Assembly (NCBI GenBank): GCA_963704535.1
Contig: OY969916.1
Coordinates: 3,472,001 to 3,536,000, forward strand
Source of the DNA: G963704535 sp963704535
GTDB taxonomy: Bacteria; Chloroflexota; Chloroflexia; Chloroflexales; Roseiflexaceae
Length of the DNA: 64,000 bases
Direction: 5' to 3'
In this document: positions 45,690 to 53,803 of the stretch, one piece after another
Numbering within the stretch: position 1 is the first letter of the stretch
Layout of the letters: every line of letters starts with the position of its first letter
Notes under the pieces: model-generated
The model's database searches: none
Told to the model about the DNA's origin: nothing
The model's input: only the letters and a program-made list of their open reading frames with translations
Program-made: the position numbers and the translations under genes

Positions 45690-45702
45690 AGTCGCTCCTG
45701 AT

Positions 45703-46680
45703 TTACACCAGAGACGTGCGGTTCAGATACCGTAACGATTGGATACGGTAATTGATCTCGTGCTGGGCGTCGCGGCAGTTGCGCTGCGCCAACTCGCTGG
45801 CGTTTACCGCCTGGCGCAACTGGTCGTGCGCCGCCCCGGTCGACTGCTCGGCGACGCGAACCTCATTCATCATCTCCTGCGCGATCTGCATCTCTTCGGA
45901 TGATACGTTTTGTGCCTGCTGGACGAGCCGCTCGGCCAACTCAGCATACTCAACGCTTCGCTCGGCGGCATTGGCAGCCTGGTTGGCATTTTCTAGCGCA
46001 TCTTTCGCGATGGTCACAGCTTGGTGCGCATGGCTAACGGCACGTTCGCAACATGCCACACGCGCCTTGGCCTGCTCAACCTCAAGCTGGGCCGCTTCGA
46101 CTTCTGCTATAGCGGCGATAAGCATCTGCTGGGCTACATACAATTCATTCGCTGCCCGGTCCACTGCTGCGCGTGCTCCGCCGCATCCCCACATAGGAGG
46201 TTTCTCCTTGCATGCCTTCAAGTTCGATTTAGCGCGGGAGAGATCGTGCTCTGCTGAAGCAACCGCCTGTTGGGCCAGATGCAAGTCTTGAATTGCTTTA
46301 GCTAGGCGAGCTTCAGCCCGTTGTAGCCACTCGCGCGCTAGCTGGAGATGATTCTGCCAGGTCTGCAAGGTCGAAGACGCCGCCTCGAGAAACTGTTGTG
46401 CTCTACGCAAGGTCTGCTGCCCCTGTTGTGCCGCCATCCGGCAATCGCTCAACAGTTTCTGCACATCGCCATCGCTCTGATTGACCTGGCTGTCATCGGA
46501 GTACGCTTGGTCCTGCACGATAGCGGCGTGGTGCATACCCTGCTCTAATGCTTCAGCGATCTGCTGTTGCGCGTGCCCAGCATTTCGCAACGTCTCACTG
46601 GCAGCGACCGACCACTGTGTAAGTTCGCTATCCAAGTCCTCGAGCGCGAATGCGAGTACGCCTGGATCGTAGTTGCTCAC
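45703..46680 (-). CDS. Long coiled-coil protein of the type VII-like operon
   Basis: The GTG start overlaps the stop of the preceding WXG-like gene by 4 bases (GTGA), so translation is coupled. The 325-residue product is almost entirely Ala/Gln/Glu-rich heptad repeats (LQRAEARLAKAIQDLHLAQ, VEAAQLEVEQAKARVACCE), broken once by a short Cys/Pro/Gly-rich segment (CKEKPPMWGCGGA, ~residue 160). There is no signal peptide, membrane helix or catalytic motif. Long helical proteins occur as substrates or scaffolds in type VII systems, and a partner or substrate role is inferred from position. It is followed after 13 bases by the effector candidate. Confidence 0.75.
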   Translation of the reverse strand: MSNYDPGVLAFALEDLDSELTQWSVAASETLRNAGHAQQQIAEALEQGMHHAAIVQDQAYSDDSQVNQSDGDVQKLLSDCRMAAQQGQQTLRRAQQFLEAASSTLQTWQNHLQLAREWLQRAEARLAKAIQDLHLAQQAVASAEHDLSRAKSNLKACKEKPPMWGCGGARAAVDRAANELYVAQQMLIAAIAEVEAAQLEVEQAKARVACCERAVSHAHQAVTIAKDALENANQAANAAERSVEYAELAERLVQQAQNVSSEEMQIAQEMMNEVRVAEQSTGAAHDQLRQAVNASELAQRNCRDAQHEINYRIQSLRYLNRTSLV

Positions 46681-46961
46681 CCTAGCTCTCCCTCACGATT
46701 CACGCGACGAAGCGCCTCAATACGCTCATCGAGCAGCCTGCTAATTTTCTCAGTCGCCGTGATGTAATCCTCAAATCGCTGCCGTGTGAGCAACCAGTGC
46801 GACCGAAATTGCCGGGCTGCATCGCCTTCGTAGACGCTACTGAATGCCTGCCAGCGTGTATCGAGCTGTTCGTACTCTTGAGTCGCTGTCCGCAGATGTA
46901 TTTCTAGGCTGGAGCGGTAATCTTCGAGGCCCCTGAGCAGAAGCGCCGAGTCGGCAGCCAT
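46677..46961 (-). CDS. WXG100-like small secreted-type protein 2
   Basis: The ATG at 46961 is chosen because AGGAGG lies 6 bases upstream; the longer frame starts inside that RBS. The 94-residue all-helical protein has the WXG100 layout: helix 1 (LLLRGLEDYRSSLEIHLRTA), a Trp-containing turn (WQAFSSVYEGDAARQFRSHW, with YEG in place of WxG) and helix 2 (RFEDYITATEKISRLLDERI). WXG100 proteins form dimers exported by type VII ATPases. It overlaps the next gene by 4 bases and follows the other WXG-like gene by 29 bases. Confidence 0.78.
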   Translation of the reverse strand: MAADSALLLRGLEDYRSSLEIHLRTATQEYEQLDTRWQAFSSVYEGDAARQFRSHWLLTRQRFEDYITATEKISRLLDERIEALRRVNREGELG

Positions 46962-46990
46962 CGCAGACCTCCTCCTCATAGACCAAGAAA

Positions 46991-47261
46991 TTAGCCGTAC
47001 AAGTATGCTTGTAGGTCACGGAGCTTACCTTGGAGAAACTGGGCGTAGGACGGAGCCTCACGTGTGAGATATTGTTTCATCGTCTCTTCGAAGGAGCCCC
47101 ACACCAGATCGTATTGCTTTCTGAAATTCATCTCGCCACAGCGGATCGACGACAGCATGCCTCTGCTCCAAGTCCATCACGGATGCCTGGAGGCGATCCG
47201 TAAAAGTATTGAGTGCGTCATAGAAATAACGCATCTGCTCAAACTGCTCGTCCATGCTCAT
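46991..47261 (-). pseudogene. WXG100-like small protein 1, read across one frameshift
   Basis: The ATG at 47261 has AGGAGG 7 bases upstream and overlaps the last 23 bases of the ATPase gene. The first half reads MDEQFEQMRYFYDALNTFTD and LEQRHAVVDPLWRDEF. One base later the other frame continues as RKQYDLVWGSFEETMKQYL, LQGKLRDLQAYLYG and a stop at 46991-46993. Together these give ~90 residues with a helix-turn-helix and Trp at the turn (PLWRDEF), as in WXG100 proteins. Without correction the frame ends at 47058 after ~67 residues. One extra base near 47117-47122 explains the split. Confidence 0.68.
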
Positions 47262-50226
47262 CGGGCGCCCTCCTTTCTTGCAAGACCGCGCCAATGCGCT
47301 GAAGCTGTTCTTCCAACGAGCCATTGAGCGGATCACGGCCAACCGCTGTGCTATAGGGTTTGAACCGAACAGAGCGCTGCTCGTTTTCCATATCGACATA
47401 CAAGGCAACGATTGGCTCAGGCGCATCAGGCGGCTGAAGCTGGGCAGCCTTCCGGCTGCGAGCGAGCACATACGACTCGTCTTCCGACATCTGCAAGGCG
47501 GCGCGATGCCGGAAATGCACAAGACCTCGCCGTTCGTCGATGACCGAGGCCATCGGTCGCACGCCGCTAAAGCTCAGGATGACGTGAATACCGAAAGGTG
47601 CGCCTTCAGAGTATAGTCGCCTGAGCATTTCCCCTGTGGGAGAGTCGCTTGCTCCGAACGCCTCGGCCTTACGTCGAAGCGCATCGACGCGATCGAGCTC
47701 CGTCATGACAACAAAGAGAGTGGGTTGAGCATTGCGCTCCACTTCATCCAGCATTCGCCGCCGTTCCATTTCGCCGAGTAGTTTTTGTAGCATCCCCTGG
47801 ATATCACGTTCTTCGCGCGTGAACTCGACACTAAAGCCGGCCGGATGCAGGACAGCATCGCACACCGACTGGAGCGTCGTACTCCATTGCGAGCCGGGAA
47901 TGCTGCGATCCACGATCGCAAACGTGGCATTCGTCGGATCGGAAGTCGCAGCGAGACTCGTAAGTACACCTGCGAGCATACCATACCGAACTGTGTTGGT
48001 GCCGCCAATAATAAGGGCATGTTCCGATGCTCGACGTCGTATCACCAATCCCGCCTGCCCGCGCACATTGAATTGCTGGCCAAGCCACATCACATGAGGT
48101 TGCTCAGCAATAAACCAATCCGATATTTCAAGCCCACCATCAGCCATAGGTTTGCGCGCATACGCTTCAAAGTCCTCCTTGGACATCCAGAAAGAGTGCT
48201 GAAGCAAGGCCGCGATATGCGGGTTATCGACGAGATCCGGCTGCGCCCGACCATTAAAGACAACCCGTTGCGGCAGTGCATCCTCTGGAAGCGTTTCTGC
48301 TTTGCGTTCCAGGGCCTGCAGGATCTCGTCGCGATGGTTCTCAGACAGGAATGCCGCTTTACCCGCGACGTTCGCGCTATCATCGCCACCCTTGTCATTA
48401 ACCACCAGCTTTCCGGGGAGATTGCAGGTCGCGAGGATGAGTTGCTTGCCTTTCGGCCCGAACTCGGTAAGCGCCCGGATCTCAGCCTCGGCCATTTGCA
48501 TTGCGATCCTTAGGTGGATATTCGCGAAGATCGCTGTTTGGTGGAGCATACCGGGTGCGCCGAAGCGCTGTGACGCGAGCAGCATGTGGATGCCGGCGCT
48601 ACGCCCCTGCATGGATAGCTGGCGGAGTAGAGCTGAAGCCGTTCCGTTTTGGTCATCCTCAAACAGTTGCTGGTACTCATCAACAATCAGCAGAATCCGC
48701 GGTAGCTTTCCGCTAGGCTGCCCTTTAGCCCTATATCCCACCAGACCGGCAACTCCATTTCGTACAAACATATCGTTTCGCCGTTTCATTTCGTCGGCGA
48801 GTTCGGCGAGAACGCTGCGTGACAAATCTGCGGACGTATTAAGGGATACGACCTCGGCGTGTGGTAAGTGTGTATAAGGTCGAAACTCAACGCCATATTT
48901 GCCATCGATAAGGTAAAGCCGTAGCTCTTCTGGGCTATAGCGTGTGGTCAGTCCGGCGATTAAATCGTGAAACAAAGTCGACTTTCCAGCTCCAGTGGCG
49001 GCGCCGAGAATGCCGTGAACACATGGTCGTCCATCGCGTTCTTCGCCGAACCAAATCCGGAGAGGCTCGCCGCGTCCGCGTTTCCCAATCGGCGTCTCGA
49101 TCAGCGAGCTACCATCACCGCTCCACCAACTCGCCTCATTCAAGCCGACCACTTCACTCCAATCGAGCTTGCGTTCCACTGGCGTCGCAGCGCTAAGTTT
49201 TGCAAACACATGATCCTGAAGAGTAGCGGGTGGTGGGGCATCTGGCCGAACGCCGAACGTGATTCGTCCACTCGTGGTGAACTGGTTTGGACCCGCACCA
49301 ATGTAAAACGTGTTCTTGAAGCCATCCATCCCCAGATCGCGCGGCATCTCGTAATCTTCGTTGAGATGAATGAATAGGTAAACTCCCGCCCGAGGCCCCG
49401 TGTTGCCGATGCTTTGTAGGGCCTCGATGGCACGCCGATCGTATTTATTCGGGAAATCAGCGGCGAAGACAAAGTGGAAGCGTTCGTTGATACGTAAATC
49501 TTCGGACACCATCTCGAACGATGTGATGGACGCATCGAGATAGGTTTCGATAATACGACGAATCTCCGCAGTTACCTGATCCAAGTCGCGACGCACATCG
49601 TCACCGCTCTGGCGAACCTGTGGTAAGTAGCGTCGCATTGGAAAGGCCATGCCGTTGCCTGCGGGATCAAGGAGCGTATAGCTTGCTTGATGCGGCAACA
49701 TCAGCGCGGTGCGCACTAAAAGTGATTGGAGGAGAGCTCTGCCCAATTCGACCGATTCGCCTTTGCTCCGAATAATGATGGTGTTATTCTTCCCAATAAA
49801 AGGCGCGTAGGCGGGTAGTAACAGCCTATCCTTAGATCGCTGCTCCACCATATCGCCGTACCGGATAAAGGCTAATTCACTGGTTGGTATCGCTTCCCAG
49901 GACTCCCATGCCGAGTTTGCCCACGGGGCCTTGCTGGCCGTCGATAATGTGGCAATAAGCTCTTTAAGCTTGGCATCGTTTGCCGCGAGGTCCGGCTCAA
50001 AATAATCGGAAAGCTTGAGAGCCTGACTTCGAGCATGCTGAATGAGTGACTGTGCTTTTGTTCGCGAGGCCGATATTTGGTCGCCCAAGTGTTGAATAGC
50101 AAGTTGTAAATCGCTAATCTTGGCTTTTCCCCCTTGTTCGATAATAGCTTGAACTTTTGATAGCGCCGCTGTTGTCTGTTGTTTGACCCGTTCAGTCGTG
50201 ATTTCGGTGTCGCTCGTGGGGGGCAT
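47239..50226 (-). CDS. FtsK/SpoIIIE-EccC-type secretion ATPase (995 aa)
   Basis: The ATG at 50226 (GGAGG 4 bases upstream) is preferred to an open extension to GTG 50385, which has a poor RBS. An N-terminal helical region (~1-105) precedes three RecA-like modules. Module 1 (~110-370) is degenerate (LLDPAGNG, FHFVFAADFP). Module 2 (~380-640) is canonical: Walker A GAATGAGKST (Lys415), Walker B ILLIVDEYQ (Asp516-Glu517), LRLYLIDGKYGVEFRPY and LLASQRFGAPG. Module 3 (~700-960) is degenerate (IIGGTNTVRYG, LFVVMTELDRV). Three stacked ATPase domains beside WXG100 genes are the hallmark of type VII EccC/EssC motors, but no N-terminal membrane helices are seen, so it would be cytosolic. Its 3' end overlaps the first WXG gene. 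Confidence 0.87.
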   Translation of the reverse strand: MPPTSDTEITTERVKQQTTAALSKVQAIIEQGGKAKISDLQLAIQHLGDQISASRTKAQSLIQHARSQALKLSDYFEPDLAANDAKLKELIATLSTASKAPWANSAWESWEAIPTSELAFIRYGDMVEQRSKDRLLLPAYAPFIGKNNTIIIRSKGESVELGRALLQSLLVRTALMLPHQASYTLLDPAGNGMAFPMRRYLPQVRQSGDDVRRDLDQVTAEIRRIIETYLDASITSFEMVSEDLRINERFHFVFAADFPNKYDRRAIEALQSIGNTGPRAGVYLFIHLNEDYEMPRDLGMDGFKNTFYIGAGPNQFTTSGRITFGVRPDAPPPATLQDHVFAKLSAATPVERKLDWSEVVGLNEASWWSGDGSSLIETPIGKRGRGEPLRIWFGEERDGRPCVHGILGAATGAGKSTLFHDLIAGLTTRYSPEELRLYLIDGKYGVEFRPYTHLPHAEVVSLNTSADLSRSVLAELADEMKRRNDMFVRNGVAGLVGYRAKGQPSGKLPRILLIVDEYQQLFEDDQNGTASALLRQLSMQGRSAGIHMLLASQRFGAPGMLHQTAIFANIHLRIAMQMAEAEIRALTEFGPKGKQLILATCNLPGKLVVNDKGGDDSANVAGKAAFLSENHRDEILQALERKAETLPEDALPQRVVFNGRAQPDLVDNPHIAALLQHSFWMSKEDFEAYARKPMADGGLEISDWFIAEQPHVMWLGQQFNVRGQAGLVIRRRASEHALIIGGTNTVRYGMLAGVLTSLAATSDPTNATFAIVDRSIPGSQWSTTLQSVCDAVLHPAGFSVEFTREERDIQGMLQKLLGEMERRRMLDEVERNAQPTLFVVMTELDRVDALRRKAEAFGASDSPTGEMLRRLYSEGAPFGIHVILSFSGVRPMASVIDERRGLVHFRHRAALQMSEDESYVLARSRKAAQLQPPDAPEPIVALYVDMENEQRSVRFKPYSTAVGRDPLNGSLEEQLQRIGAVLQERRAPDEHGRAV

Positions 50227-50443
50227 ACATCCTCCGATATCTGGGCGAGCTTTCCTATGATCATGCTCTAGCCACAGGCATGCTTGTGACGTAGCTGATA
50301 GACAGGCAACGGGCAAAGAAAGGTCGCCAAAACTCCTCTTGAGGAACTTAAGACAACAAAAGATTACTTCAGAAAAAGGGTTCACTTAAATGTCCCTTTT
50401 CGTCAGCCAGCTATCATGAGATTCTTAGAGGGAAACTGCCGCA

Positions 50444-50472
50444 ATTATATCATGTTAATAAAGCGGTGTGAA
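50444..50472 (-). promoter_or_regulatory. Promoter of the type VII-like operon
   Basis: On the minus strand: -35 TTCACA (50472-50467), 17-base spacer, -10 TATAAT (50449-50444). The predicted start near 50437 leaves a ~210-base leader before the ATPase ATG. The surroundings are AT-rich. 50227-50443 has no other feature. Confidence 0.6.
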
Positions 50473-50607
50473 GAGGGATAACTGTTAAAATATCGTAGCG
50501 ATAGATTGCCCTAGTACAGCCTTCCTAAAGTTTGTTGCTAGTTATAATATGCTTGTGCAACATCTGCTCGTGGATGCAATCAATATAGCGTTCCTAAATG
50601 AGTCGTA

Positions 50608-50689
50608 AAAGGGGGTGTGGGGGAAGCCCCCATAGAAAAGCCCATCCACTTTTACAACTCAAATAGGATTGCTATATATAGCAATCCTA
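50608..50689. repeat. GC hairpin repeat followed by a 26-bp palindrome
   Basis: 50608-50645 is a GC hairpin copy (AAAAGGGGGTGTGGGGGAAG, CCCCCA). 50664-50689 is a perfect palindrome, TAGGATTGCTATA and its complement, a word also common in repeat DNA of filamentous bacteria. Confidence 0.7.
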
Positions 50690-51021
50690 CGTCGGTCTGT
50701 GTGAAATATGAAGCTGAATGTCTGTCCATTCACCACAATACCGTTGACAAGTGGACGTACCCCTATACCACCCTCGACCTGCGTGGCACCGATGATCGCC
50801 CAATACTGCGGCTGATCCAGCTTGCCAGGCAGGCGTGGCCGTTGATCTGGAGCTACCACCATCTGCTGCTAGATGGCTGGAGCGGCCCGCTGCTGAAAGA
50901 GGTGTTTGCTTTCTACCAGGCATTTTGCCAGGGCCAGGAGCTTTCGTTGGCATACCCCCGTCCCTATAGCGACTACATTGGTAATGAGCCTAAGATGCTT
51001 CACGGCTCACACCAAAGCTGA
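50617..51021 (+). pseudogene. Fragment of an NRPS condensation domain
   Basis: The open frame has recognisable homology only from ~50750 to 51000: LRLIQLARQAWPLIWSYHHL, then LLDGWSGPLLKEVFAFYQAF (the HHxxxDGW catalytic motif of condensation domains) and PRPYSDYI. Nothing of the rest of a C domain (DFD latch, start motif) is present on either side. The start of the frame runs through repeat DNA. It is a decayed remnant of another NRPS gene, about 9.7 kb from the intact PKS. Its end overlaps the 3' end of a broken cyclase-like gene on the other strand. Confidence 0.75.
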
Positions 51022-51901
51022 ATACCAGTTCAACACTCGTAAGGCGCGCAGCGTGTTCCACCGGCTCGGCCGGCCCTCGCCCTCGTCCATCTCGACCGGC
51101 ATCTCGCCGGGGTACTGGGTCTCGAGCGGCCACCGGCCGTCGCCGTCGCGCTTGGACGCGACCAGGTCGATCGCCTCGGCCACGCGCTCGTCGGGCGCGA
51201 CGCCGGCGCGGCGCAGGTACTCAAGCCCCCGCAGCACGTCGTAGTGCCACCAGGTCGGGAAGGCGAAGCGGGTCCACGCGGCGCCGCCCTTGCGATCTCG
51301 CTCGATCACCTCGCCGGTCGACCGCCGGCGGAAGAGGCGGCGCTCGAGGAGGTACTCCTGCCCGCGGAGACGGGCCTCGGTCACCTCCGGGCTGCTCCCG
51401 ACCGGCCAGTTCGTATTCGAGCAGGGCCTCCAGCACGCAGATCGTGGTGTTGAACGACGACCGCGTCGAGCCGTTGGCGGCCTCGCAGTTCCAGCCGCCG
51501 TCGGGCAGCTGCTCGCCGAGCAGCCGGTCGACGATGCCCTGGACGTCCTGGCCGAAGTAGGCGCCGACCGCCCCGACCTGCCCGTTGATGCAGGGCTCCA
51601 CCTCGCCGGCGAAGAAGGGGTTGCCGTCGCATTCCGGCGGGCCGCACCCCTGCCAGGTCACGCGGTCGCGGACGAGGCCCACCGCGCGGCGCGCCTGGTC
51701 GCTCGCGGGATCGAGACCCATGTCCCGCAGCAGCATCAGGACGTGCATGGTGGAGTTCCACCCGCGGTTCCACGCCGCGCCGCCCCACGACCCGTCGGCC
51801 CCCTGGAGGGCGAGCAGCCGCGCGCCCGCGCCCTCGGTGGCGACCCGCGCGCGCTCGGCCGCGACCTCGTCCGCGGGCGCACCGATCAGGTCCCGCATCA
51901 C
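51007..51901 (-). pseudogene. Prenyltransferase/squalene-cyclase-repeat protein, frameshifted
   Basis: The first frame reads MRDLIGAPADEVAAERARV, LLALQGADGSWGGAAWNRG and LLGEQLPDGGWNCEA (two QxxDGSWGG/QxPDGGW-type repeats of the squalene-cyclase alpha/alpha barrel), then is lost near 51395. The adjacent frame continues EVTEARLRGQEYLLERRLF, FAFPTWWHYDVLRGLEYL, ASKRDGDGRWPLETQ and ends WNTLRALRVLNWYS. One extra base near 51385-51400 explains it. Homologous sequence (WLLDSDPSIRWQV) extends upstream of the first ATG to ~51955 without a start codon, so the 5' end is also damaged. The function of this non-canonical cyclase-repeat family is unknown to me. Base composition is more GC-rich than the adjacent operon. 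Confidence 0.7.
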
Positions 51902-52083
51902 CTGCCAGCGGATCGAAGGGTCAGAATCAAGCAGCCACTGTATGACCGATCTGCTGTAGCTTCGGGGCTTGCCGTTTGGGTGGATTGGTCGCCATCTGCT
52001 GGTGCTCCTTACTTTGGTTAAAAGACGCTGTTAGCAGCCTAACTCGTAAGTCGACCGCGCAGGCTCGTTGCATGATATACCAC

Positions 52084-52113
52084 TTGACATGTGACCATTA
52101 AGTCACATATAAT
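52084..52113 (+). promoter_or_regulatory. Promoter with ArsR-type operator between -35 and -10
   Basis: TTGACA (52084-52089), 18-base spacer, TATAAT (52108-52113). The spacer is filled by the inverted repeat ATGTGAC-N6-GTCACAT (89-95 and 102-108 of this stretch), which is positioned for repressor binding. The ATG is at 52120, 7 bases after the -10, so the transcript is probably leaderless. Confidence 0.8.
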
Positions 52114-52119
52114 ACCAAT

Positions 52120-52893
52120 ATGGAAGATGAAACTGTTTTTCGCGCCCTCGCCGATCCAAGCCGTCGGCGGCTGCTTGACCTCCTCTTTGAGCGCGACGGT
52201 CGCATGCTCAAAGAGCTGGAGTCGGAGCTGCCGATGACGCGGTTCGGGGTGATGAAGCACCTACGCGTGCTGCAAGAGGCCGGACTGATCGCCACGCGCA
52301 AAGTGGGCCGCGAGAGACTGCACTACCTGAACCCAATCCCAATCCAGCTCATCTCGGACCGCTGGATCAACAAATACTCGGCAGCGCGTGCGAGCGCGCT
52401 CGCCGATCTCAAAACAGCGCTTGAAGGAAGGAATGGTATGACCACAGATTCAAAGCCCCGGCTCGTGTATCAGATCATCATCAAGGCCCCGCAGGAGCGG
52501 GTGTGGGAGGCGATCACCACGTCGGAGTTCACCTCCCGCTACTACTATGGCAGTACGCTTAAGACCGATCTCACCGTCGGCTCACCCTTTACCTATCACA
52601 TGCCGAATGGCTCCCGCATCGTTGAGGGGCAGGTGGTTGCGTCCGAGCCACCCAACCGGTTGGTACACACCTATCACTCACTCTGGCCCCCGATGAACGA
52701 AGACGCGCCCACCCGAGTAACGTGGGAGCTGGAATCGATGCCCGGCGGCGTTACCAAGGTGACCGTGGTTCACGAGGACTTCCAGGGTCAGACTGCGACC
52801 TACACGGGCTTGCAGGGCGGCGGCTGGACGTGGATCCTCAGCAATATGAAGACGCTGCTGGAGACCGGCGAGCCGATGCCTCAGGGGTACTAA
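52120..52893 (+). CDS. ArsR-family regulator fused to SRPBCC (AHSA1) domain
   Basis: Residues 1-105 are a winged-helix ArsR domain (FRALADPSRRRLLDLLFERD, MTRFGVMKHLRVLQEAGLI, RKVGRERLHYLNP) with no metal-binding Cys pair. Residues ~115-257 are an AHSA1/SRPBCC ligand-binding domain (IIIKAPQERVWEAITTSEF, VGSPFTYHMPNG, TRVTWELESMPGGVTKVTV, GWTWILSNMKTLLE). The fused SRPBCC domain may sense a hydrophobic small molecule (inference). The promoter carries a palindrome suited to autoregulation. It is the first gene of a three-gene operon with DUF1801 and VOC proteins. Confidence 0.9.
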   Translation: MEDETVFRALADPSRRRLLDLLFERDGRMLKELESELPMTRFGVMKHLRVLQEAGLIATRKVGRERLHYLNPIPIQLISDRWINKYSAARASALADLKTALEGRNGMTTDSKPRLVYQIIIKAPQERVWEAITTSEFTSRYYYGSTLKTDLTVGSPFTYHMPNGSRIVEGQVVASEPPNRLVHTYHSLWPPMNEDAPTRVTWELESMPGGVTKVTVVHEDFQGQTATYTGLQGGGWTWILSNMKTLLETGEPMPQGY

Positions 52894-52907
52894 ATAAGGA
52901 GGTTTCT

Positions 52908-53351
52908 ATGAGCCAACCTAAAAAGAAGAGTACGCAGGGATTCGCAGACGAGGAACGAGCCGCGATGAAGGAGCGCGCCAAAGAGCTGAAGGCGGAAGCG
53001 CGCGCGAACAAGAACAGGGCGGAAGGGGAAAACGACGTGCTCGCGAAGATCGCCGAGATGCCGGAACCAGAGCGCGCCATGGCCAAGCGGCTCCACGAGA
53101 TCATCACAGCCAGCGCGCCAATCCTCGCGCCGAAACTCTGGTACGGGATGCCCGCGTATACCAATGACGGCAAGATCGTCTGCTTCTTCCAAAGCGCGCA
53201 GAAGTTCAATACGAGGTACGCGACGCTCGGCTTCAACGACACGGCGAACCTCGACGAAGGCGCCATGTGGCCGACCGCCTTCGCGCTGACGGAGTTGACC
53301 GCCGCCGAAGAGGAACGGATCGGCGCGCTCGTGAAGAAAGCGGTGAGCTGA
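52908..53351 (+). CDS. DUF1801 (YdhG-like) family protein
   Basis: ATG with AAGGAGG 6 bases upstream, 14 bases after the ArsR-SRPBCC stop; a longer in-frame extension overlaps that gene and is rejected. The 147-residue product has a Lys/Glu/Ala-rich N-terminal helix and the DUF1801 core (PKLWYGMPAYTNDGKIVCFF, LGFNDTANLDEG, FALTELTAAEEERIGALVKK). The family is small and cytosolic, with no settled function (YdhG of Bacillus was proposed as an iron chaperone). It is co-transcribed with a regulator and a VOC protein. Confidence 0.85.
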   Translation: MSQPKKKSTQGFADEERAAMKERAKELKAEARANKNRAEGENDVLAKIAEMPEPERAMAKRLHEIITASAPILAPKLWYGMPAYTNDGKIVCFFQSAQKFNTRYATLGFNDTANLDEGAMWPTAFALTELTAAEEERIGALVKKAVS

Positions 53352-53429
53352 GGACTGAGCTTGCCACTAGGCCCTGCCCTAGCGCATATCAAGCAGCCTT
53401 TTACCCTTTCATCAGTGAGGAGGTTCCAC

Positions 53430-53762
53430 ATGAATCAAGGCATCAAAGTTGTCATCTATCCCGTCACGGACTTGGCCCGAGCCAAGGCGACATTCCAAAC
53501 ATTCTTGGGCGTCGAACCCTATGCGGATTCGCCGTATTATGTTGGCTTCAAGGTTGGAGACCAGGATATAGGCTTGGATCCCAACGGCCACAAGGCGGGC
53601 ATGACAGCCTATTACGCCGTTGACGATATCAAGCAGAGTCTCCAATCCCTTCTGGACGCTGGTGCACACATCGAGCAGGAGATCAAAGATATTGGGGGCG
53701 GAGGGCTGATTGCATCGGTGAAGGATGCCGACGGCAACATCATCGGGCTTCGTCAGAGTTGA
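53430..53762 (+). CDS. VOC (glyoxalase-like) family protein
   Basis: ATG with GAGGAGG 6 bases upstream. The 110-residue protein carries both VOC half-domains: VVIYPVTDLARAKATFQTFL and YYVGFKVGDQDIGLDPNG, then AYYAVDDIKQSLQSLLDAGA and ASVKDADGNIIGLRQS. The position of the first metal His is taken by Tyr, so a non-catalytic binding role is possible. It is third in the ArsR-SRPBCC operon, 78 bases after DUF1801. Confidence 0.85.
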   Translation: MNQGIKVVIYPVTDLARAKATFQTFLGVEPYADSPYYVGFKVGDQDIGLDPNGHKAGMTAYYAVDDIKQSLQSLLDAGAHIEQEIKDIGGGGLIASVKDADGNIIGLRQS

Positions 53763-53803
53763 TACATTCAACCTGGTCAATTGTGCAACCAGGCTGACCC
53801 TCG

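Noticed and set aside
50227..50385. 53-residue N-terminal extension of the ATPase from GTG 50385
   Set aside because: Weak RBS, Cys/Leu-rich non-conserved sequence, and a strong GGAGG before ATG 50226.
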